A DNA stretch of 64,000 nt from Ignelater luminosus (Eukaryota; Arthropoda; Insecta; Coleoptera; Elateridae), in assembly GCA_011009095.1 (NCBI GenBank), contig VTPC01090582.1:56875-120874 (forward strand). The letters are read 5' to 3'. A program made the translations under genes and the position numbers. Below are positions 57,751-64,000 of this stretch, one piece after another. Under the pieces are notes generated by a model, which did not search any database, had not been told where the DNA came from, and saw nothing but the letters and a program-made list of their open reading frames with translations. Each line of letters starts with the position of its first letter. Position 1 is the first letter of the stretch.

Positions 57751-58310
57751 ATGAAGTTTGGTGTACACAATTTTTTCCAGCGGTTAACCCCTCGGCCAAA
57801 GCTATTGCATTTGAATCTTTGGCTGCATCAGTATCTAGCCAATTATAAGCCACAACATGGGATGGATCTAGACGTCCTTTAGAACTACCATTAACTATAG
57901 CAAAATTGTAATAATTTATTTGTTGACTAAAGTAGCACGCTTGATCTGGTAATTTAGGTAGAGCTAAATTTTTCAAAATTTTGTTGAAGATGGGGTTTTG
58001 CATCTATAGGCCACAAATGATTTCTTTTACTATCTAATTTATGTATTGATTATTACCCTTAAAGTCAGAAATAAAAGAATATTGCATAAAATATCTTATA
58101 CTACTGGAAAATAGATAAATTCTATTAGTTTTGGAATCTATACTCAAACTAGTATAGAAAGTATCTCTTGTAGTCTCCTCGTAGCAAGCTGTCAAGCTCG
58201 CATTTAATGTAAGATCTTTGATATGATTTCCATCTAGTAGAGAGACATTGAAAAATAGATTGTCTATTGTCACATTTGGTTTATGCTGCTTGATTCTGAC
58301 TGTTATAACA

Positions 58311-60629
58311 AAAACAACTCCATCTGGATTTTGCCAGCTTACTACAAAATACCTTGTTTAGTTTTTTTTGTTTTTGTCTTATGTTAGTATAAGCATATTT
58401 TGAGATATTTCGAAGAAATCTTTATTTTGATAAATGGTTGTAAATAGAGCTGTACTAGAGTAGTAGCTTGATGTAGGTCATGTAGGTATTAGAAATGTAA
58501 GATTGTGTTGAACTACTTAAACTGATAGTAATTGCTTTTGAATTTAGTAGAATTGAAAAGAAATTGCTACTGCAACCGCAATATTTGCTTTGCGTCTTCA
58601 CTAAGCAGCTTTCTATACGTTGACAAACCAAACAAAGAATAAAATAAATTATAATTTAACTTCACTTCAGTTTTAGTAAATATGAACTTTATTTCCACAG
58701 CCTCCTCTGAATTTATCAAACAAACGTCTTTGTCATTATAACATAATTTTAGAATGAGTTAACAAAATATTTGTTAATTCTGATTTTATAAATTAAACAT
58801 TTAGAAAATTTATTTTACCGTTTTAATATTTAATCTTCAAGAAAGGTTTGATGCAGAAAGAAGAAATTTAAAAAATTTATACAATCATTAATATTATATT
58901 ATACTGAAATCCGTCGCAATATGTAGCTATATGCAATACAAAAAGAAAGACTTCATTTATTTTTAAAGTCTAATTTTCTATTCTGTTGAAAATATAATGA
59001 ATGAATTATAGAATTTGTTTTTTATACTCTTGCAACAAAGTCTATTCGCATAGATGTTGAACACACTCATGGGTATCGTAATTATCCTACAATTTTCTAG
59101 AGAATACAAGTCTATTACCTTTATAGCGGCCGGTCAAAGTGGAAAAGGTGAGCCGCTAAGGGTGTTTGATAGTACCGAAGGTATTCTTATTTATACAATA
59201 GACAGTAAACTCGAAAGCAAAGTAAATTACCCAAGAAGTAGATGAATACTAAACTCTTTTCCCTTAATTGAATTTTTGTTAGGTTTTAAAACTGTAATTT
59301 TTTGCTAGGAAACTCCTAATAAAGACCATCTATGGAAACCCATTTAAAATTTTAATAACTTTTCGTTGAAAAAAATATGTGGGAGATATTTACGTTAAGA
59401 AAAATAATAATCGGTTATCTTCCTTTAATTTGGTTCTCAAGAAGATTTATATCTGGTTCAACTTGAAATTTACGGGACTTTTCAAGCAAAGACGCGCTAT
59501 TTGTACTGTTTTATGGTACAGATTTCCCTGTTGTTACCGTTATAATTTATAATGAGCCAATATAATCCCGGTATAAGTTTTAAATCTTTGTTTATACCTT
59601 CGAGACCAAATTGAGAACACAGTGGAGATTTGTTTCCAAGGAATGAGGACACAAGCAACTCTTCTAACTTAACAACTTTCTACCGGCTGTCAATGTAAAC
59701 TGTCAGGCTAATCCACTGGCTTTCCTACCCTTATCATAGCGTTGACATTTGTTTTCCCAAGAACAATTAATAATGCAACGATTTAGCTAATAACGACCGT
59801 AGTTATTACTTGGTGATAATATCAAAACGGATATAACAGTATCAACGATCTCAACAGCATAGTTTGGAAGCTAACAGATAATTGTTGCTAATACAACTAT
59901 AACAATGATGGAAATATCTCAGGTTATTTTAGTTATCTCATACACGCGTTAGCTTTTATAAGCTTCTACTTTGAACAACATGATATAAAGTTAGTAAGTT
60001 ACTTGTACCCTGAAAATTAGATAAGCATAAATGGGATTCTCTGTCATAAATATTACTGTATAGGTGAGGGAGCGTTTAAAGCGTATCTTTTTTGTTTTCC
60101 ACATAAATATTAAGTGTGGAATAAAATTAATGTTCGTAATTGTGTAACTTTTATATAGTAGATAATTGTTAGCATTGTTCGAGATTGCGTTTGAGCTGAA
60201 TTGTTATTCAAGTTCTTATTTAGTAACTGTGGTAAACATATCCTTTGATACACATGTTATGAACAGACTTTCAAGTAACTTGTAACGTCAATATCTGAGA
60301 TGATACATATATGTATAAACCATATAAACATTACAATAACTAAGTAAAACGTCACAGTGATCTTAAAGACCTCGCTAGTGGTTGAATTTTGTGTCACTTT
60401 AGCAAGGACCTTGTTTTAAACCATATAAGGGTTTATGCAATTCACATGCAAGATTATTTCTCTTTTCATATATAAATTTTTTTTTAGATTTCCATTTAAA
60501 ATGAAATTGATTTATATTTTTAATTTTTTTTAATGTTTAACAGTTTTTGTTTGAATACCCATTTAGTATTTATTAAATCTACGTCCTCTGATAATTTGAC
60601 TAATTGTCATGTCTTGTTCTTCTCTAACA
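58311..60629 (+). other. Gap, no gene recognised
   Basis: AT-rich. A 63-residue frame at 59054-59245 (AAGQSGKGEPLRVFDSTEGI) looks slightly protein-like but has no match I can name. Confidence 0.45.
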
Positions 60630-60960
60630 CCTTAACTCTTCTTGAATAGCTTTTCCCGCATATCTTTATCTTGTTGGTTCTGTATATCTTCCAAGCTCCG
60701 TGATTTATCTAAAATAAAACCTGCATTTAAAGATTTTTCAGACCCTATTTTTCCTATCTCTTCTAAGTTTGTTTCTATACCTTTGGCACTACCCTTACGA
60801 CAGTTTTGGTTATTAATTCTAAAATCAGTATGATAAAAATTACCATCAATATCATTAAATAAAACATCACGTGCAACAACTATCTTTTTCTTTTCACTAT
60901 TGCCTAATCTATACCCATTAATACTGTACCCAACCATCACTCATATCTTAGATTTAAGGT
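60630..60960 (-). pseudogene. Ty1/Copia polyprotein fragment
   Basis: Minus-strand frame of 102 residues starting MMVGYSINGYRLGNSEKKKI then VVARDVLFNDIDG. The motif (V)GYSxNGYRLWxxxxxKIxxSRDVxFxE marks the end of integrase before reverse transcriptase in Copia-type elements. The rest (NLEEIGKIGSEKSLNAGFIL) is the variable linker. No LTRs or other domains were found nearby. Confidence 0.72.
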
Positions 60961-61084
60961 TCCATTTTGAATCTAGCTTTTTAGTATGTAAAAATACGCT
61001 CTACAAACCATAATTCTGCTGGTACCTACGCCCCATTCTTCATTCTTGTATATTTTAACTTCTTATTTATAAAAAATGTGGACC

Positions 61085-61917
61085 CAAAGTAGTAGGCTTT
61101 CTCTCAAATTTACTTGAGGTAAATGGCTAGCGGAATGGTCGATGACACTCGCGTATTTCCATACACGATACAACACGCAGAAATGTTTTAGTCATTACGA
61201 AGGACTGTTGAAGCACAAAAATAGTCGAATTTAAGACGAAAGAATTGCTAAAGGACAGTTTTCCATCAATAGACAGGTTCGATGCTTCGAGTATCATCGA
61301 TATTTAATAGCTCTTAAAACCAAAACTAAGATGACGCCGCATTTACAATCCCAGAATTATTACCGACCACTCGCGAAAACTTATGAAATATCTCCAATTA
61401 GACAATCGTACAATAATTCAAGAAACCACTTTCAGTGTACTTCAATAAATTTGTCAGCACAACGGTAAAATTCTGCGGCGGAATAATTTTAGCGACATCC
61501 CCTTAATGCACTCGAGGGCGAATCTCTACTCTGTCTCTTCATGCGTGTCAAGTAAGCTAAAACTCAAAGTCACGCCTACCTAAACGCAACCGTACTAAAG
61601 ATAAGTAGAATAAAGATAACCAAACAACTGTAACATGCCAAGTCGACACTCTCCGAGCCCGTAGACGTCCCTTGAAAGACAGGATCACGCAGGTGCGTGG
61701 AAATTAGGTGTAGATTCATCTATATTAAAACAAACTCTACTCGGAACAGCGTCTGGTCAGCACGATTCCAAGAAATTTACACAATTGAGGTGCGGTAAAT
61801 AATCTTTACAAAAAGTCACACGTGTGTTAAAATAAACATCGTGCAGAATAAATTGGAAAATGATAAGCGGAAATAACTAGATATATTTGCCAAATTATTA
61901 AGATAACTTAGAATTAT
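61085..61917. repeat. Dispersed repeat family B, copy 3
   Basis: Starts CAAAGTAGTAGGCTTTCTCT and ends near AAGATAACTTAGAATT, parallel to 51634-52520. It is more diverged, with small insertions and deletions. No open frame. Confidence 0.75.
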
Positions 61918-61954
61918 TGGTTAGTCTATTATCATTTGTACATATAGAAAAATC

Positions 61955-62032
61955 AGATTTTGTCTGGGACTCGAACCCACATCACTGCTACTCCGAATCA
62001 AGGCTCTACCAATTGAGCTGACAATTTCTTTC
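61955..62032 (-). repeat. tRNA-like pseudogene or SINE head
   Basis: On the minus strand: a D arm GCTCAATTGGTAGAGC with a perfect 4-bp stem and an exact B box GGGTTCGAGTCCCA. The acceptor strands pair at five of seven positions. The anticodon stem does not pair, so it is not a working tRNA. It lies about 40 bp from the end of repeat B copy 3. Confidence 0.5.
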
Positions 62033-63281
62033 TTAGTGTTCATAAATTATAACTTATAAGACGTTGCGACAAACATATATTGCAAAGAGCTCTCACTTGC
62101 TAAGATTACGTGGCCAAAATTGCCGTACTAACGGCAAGCGAACGGTTTCTAAATATAAACTAATTACTGCTCCTGTAGGTACTAAATAGGTCAACGAGAA
62201 TAAATCCTTTATAAAATATAATGACTAGATTTCCATCCTTAACGACAACCTTCCACAACAGAAATAAGGAATCAAATGACTCGTGTAGTGAAGTTTAAAA
62301 GGAAAAAGTGACACGATTTAAAGTAATAAGAGATAAGAGACTAAGACAGCTATATACAGTTACGTAACTGTAGGTAACACAACAATATAGGATTACTATC
62401 CAAGTAAATGAATGCGATATAATTAGATATATTAGAAGATAATGTCTACTTGGTTAATGGAAACGTTGCAACTTAAAATTTAATTTTTTAATAAATTTGC
62501 AAAAGAGCCTAAGTTTTCACGTTTGTTTAATATTTAATTGTAATACCTTAATAAAACAAAATAAATTTGTCAAAATAATCTTAAACAACTCAGCAAAGGT
62601 ACTTATGTTTAAAGAAATTTTAGATCTTAGCTCGAATGTATATAAAATGTTGTAATTTTACGTGTTAAATGTGAATTATTAATCTAAAGAATCACCTGTA
62701 CCGTAGATCTTGCCGCAATCACCAATAATAAAAATGCGAAATACAACAATAAAGATTATTTGTAACATGAATTAATAATCACTGATTAGAACTACTCGCC
62801 TGCATGTAATCCCATCAAAGGATGAGAGAGGAATATTGTAAATTCACCTAAAAACATTTGAAATCAACGCTGACAACAAATACAAAAACCAGCATTAAAA
62901 GCGGATTTACATTCAGTATTCTGAAACGACTAGAAAATCGATTAGTTTAATAGTTTTTTTTTAAATTAATTCTCAGATTTATTTATAACAATTAAAGTTT
63001 TATAGAACCCTAAAAATCAATAATCGAGGTCTGAAAATGTTTGTATGGTGCAATTTGCTCATGTCCCACAGGAATTTGTTGCATTAAATTCATCATTCAT
63101 TTTAATTGTGTTCCGTACACAATTTCATTTTAATGTAACCTCCGGTACAAGCATTTCTGTAATTAAAGCATTTTTTGCATAATCTAAACAGACGGTTTAT
63201 TAATTTAATAATAATCAGGCGAAATGCAATTTAAAAACAAAAATAAACAAGATTAGCTTCTAACTTTGACATGTCTTCTAA
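62033..63281 (+). other. Gap, no feature recognised
   Basis: AT-rich; nothing recognised. Confidence 0.45.
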
Positions 63282-63614
63282 TTAATAATATGGCTGCAAA
63301 TTCACAGCTGCAGAAACACACTCTAACAAAACAAACATCTCTAGTAAAAGCAAAATCAAGTCCGGAAAATTCCGGGAACTCGGTGGGATAGCAATAGCTC
63401 CAACCTTCTCGAAAATAACAAGCCCGTTGGAAGAAAGAGAAAGCTTTCTGAAAAAAATATTTGTCGTAAAGCTTGACGGAAGTAAAATATAAGAAGGATA
63501 CACTCTATAATAACCGTAAATCATTTTCCCTAAAAGAAAATCTCTTACAAAGTGCCCATTTCCTTGAAATCCTGGTCCGTCGCGTATGTCCGGGTCTAAA
63601 CGAAGAGCTGACCC
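63282..63614 (-). CDS. Unassigned open frame, about 110 codons
   Basis: Open on the minus strand from just after a TAA at 63615-63617 down to a stop at 63282. Reads LRLDPDIRDGPGFQGNGHFV, RDFLLGKMIYGYYRVYP, then a hydrophobic part ending FVLLECVSAAVNLQPYY. The first start codon in frame is at 63524. It is somewhat GC-richer than the flanks. No family recognised; possibly a dispersed repeat rather than a gene. Confidence 0.2.
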   Translation of the reverse strand, partial: GSALRLDPDIRDGPGFQGNGHFVRDFLLGKMIYGYYRVYPSYILLPSSFTTNIFFRKLSLSSNGLVIFEKVGAIAIPPSSRNFPDLILLLLEMFVLLECVSAAVNLQPYY

Positions 63615-64000
63615 TTAACCCTGTTCCGGTCCATTGTGGACGATATTGATAATTGATAAAGACGGAATTATATTGCTATTGTTAAAATTTGGCCCTGTAG
63701 TTAATCTTGTCCGAAGTAATTAATAATGAATTGTTGAAATAAGATCTCCTATTCATAACGTATTTTCTGTATTAAAGGGAAACTAACACCTCAATGTCTA
63801 GAAGTTTCAGAGAAATTTCGAATGTTTTTTCGGGATGGAATGAAATCGAAATTTGACTTGGATATTAATGGGTTCATGAAAATTGCCTTTTTATCATAAA
63901 AACGATTTTAGATCAAATTAAAAATTAGACGAAACTCTGTGTAATAGGGATACGAAGAGTGCAGGAAAACCTCAGGTTTACTATATTTTGTTTGTTGAGG
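63615..64000 (+). other. Right edge of window, no feature recognised
   Basis: AT-rich, no open frame or repeat of note. Confidence 0.45.

Larger units (their letters stand above)
55468..57794. mobile_element. 2.3-kb nested element, 8-bp duplication, subterminal minisatellites
   Basis: Perfect 17-bp inverted termini CGAGGGGTTAACCGCTG at both ends, flanked by the exact direct repeat GCCAAAGC (55460-55467 and 57795-57802). Just inside each end lies an identical 19-bp direct repeat, ATGAAGTTTGGTGTACACA (55485-55503 and 57751-57769), and then an array of degenerate 20-bp units. The interior (55700-57570) is AT-rich with no coding frame recognised. It also contains CAGGCCCGTAGCCAG at 56501, which looks like another element's end. 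An 8-bp duplication fits hAT or P-type elements, but the termini match no family I know. The transposase interrupted resumes on either side, so the insertion is certain. Confidence 0.75.
54780..58310 (-). pseudogene. Transposase-like gene of unassigned DDE family, split by a nested element
   Basis: Minus-strand reading: 58273-58034 NASLTACYEETTRDTFYTSL; 58003-57803 NLALPKLPDQACYFSQQINY, NFAIVNGSSKG, AYNWLDTDAAKDSNAIALA. Then an insertion; reading resumes at 55459 with VHHFLKYFNFQESTTTVRLF, ADSCEGQSKNSTVIAMFSSW and FPIMGHLFIPPDLV, and frames on to about 54790. The blocks (LPDQxxYFSRQ, RLFADGCGGQNKN, FPVxGHSFIPPDR) recur in many uncharacterised insect proteins that look like transposases. I cannot name the superfamily. 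DSCEGQ replaces the usual DGCGGQ. Stops and frameshifts plus the insertion make it inactive. Confidence 0.55.

Noticed and set aside
55504..57760. Possible CRISPR-like array from 20-bp repeats
   Set aside because: Units are contiguous and degenerate with no spacers, and the context is a eukaryotic transposon.
61955..62032. Functional tRNA gene
   Set aside because: The anticodon stem does not pair and the acceptor stem has mismatches.

Overview
The window looks like about 64 kb of an insect nuclear genome. It is AT-rich, with long introns packed with mariner, hAT and TA-flanked inverted-repeat elements, Jockey- and RTE-like LINEs and a Copia fragment, and it shows no bacterial features. A beetle-type or similarly transposon-rich genome fits, but the order cannot be fixed from sequence alone.

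One host gene runs left to right on the + strand. Four coding exons (4879-5090, 5667-5836, 26232-26350, 41637-41790) join in consistent phase (2, 1, 0, leaving phase 1). They encode an extracellular segment matching the middle of DNER (Delta/Notch-like EGF-related receptor): a Ser/Thr-rich linker, a DNER-specific beta-rich segment, then EGF repeats. The Drosophila gene weary may be the counterpart. The introns are about 0.6, 20.4 and 15.3 kb, and the gene's ends lie outside or are unresolved. Two weaker downstream exon candidates are given: 44454-44563, in the right phase to close the second EGF, and 54154-54342, a membrane segment plus tail.

The rest is mostly mobile DNA. 1-3.65 kb: hAT 3' end, LINE scrap, and a DD41D-type Tc1/mariner-superfamily element (copy 1). 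5.8-26.2 kb intron: two mariner remnants, a Jockey-like LINE scrap, an integrase-like fragment, DD41D copy 2, a hAT-Buster pseudogene and a tRNA-like SINE head. 26.4-41.6 kb intron: an internally deleted mariner, a nearly full mariner pseudogene, a Tc1/mariner-like scrap, a mariner tail split by a Transib-like element (RSS-like CACAGTG ends, 5-bp duplication) that itself holds DD41D copy 3, a second hAT 3' end, and a hAT on the minus strand. 41.8-64 kb: three inverted-repeat MITEs (one an almost perfect 703-bp hairpin), two LINEs, a candidate LTR, a three-copy dispersed repeat, a minus-strand transposase-like pseudogene split by a 2.3-kb element with 8-bp duplication and subterminal minisatellites, a Copia scrap and a tRNA-like pseudogene.

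No intact transposase was found. The most unusual structures are the 55468-57794 nested element, the Transib-like insertion at 31638-32760, and the 43119-43821 hairpin. All identities rest on reading translations and repeats by eye.
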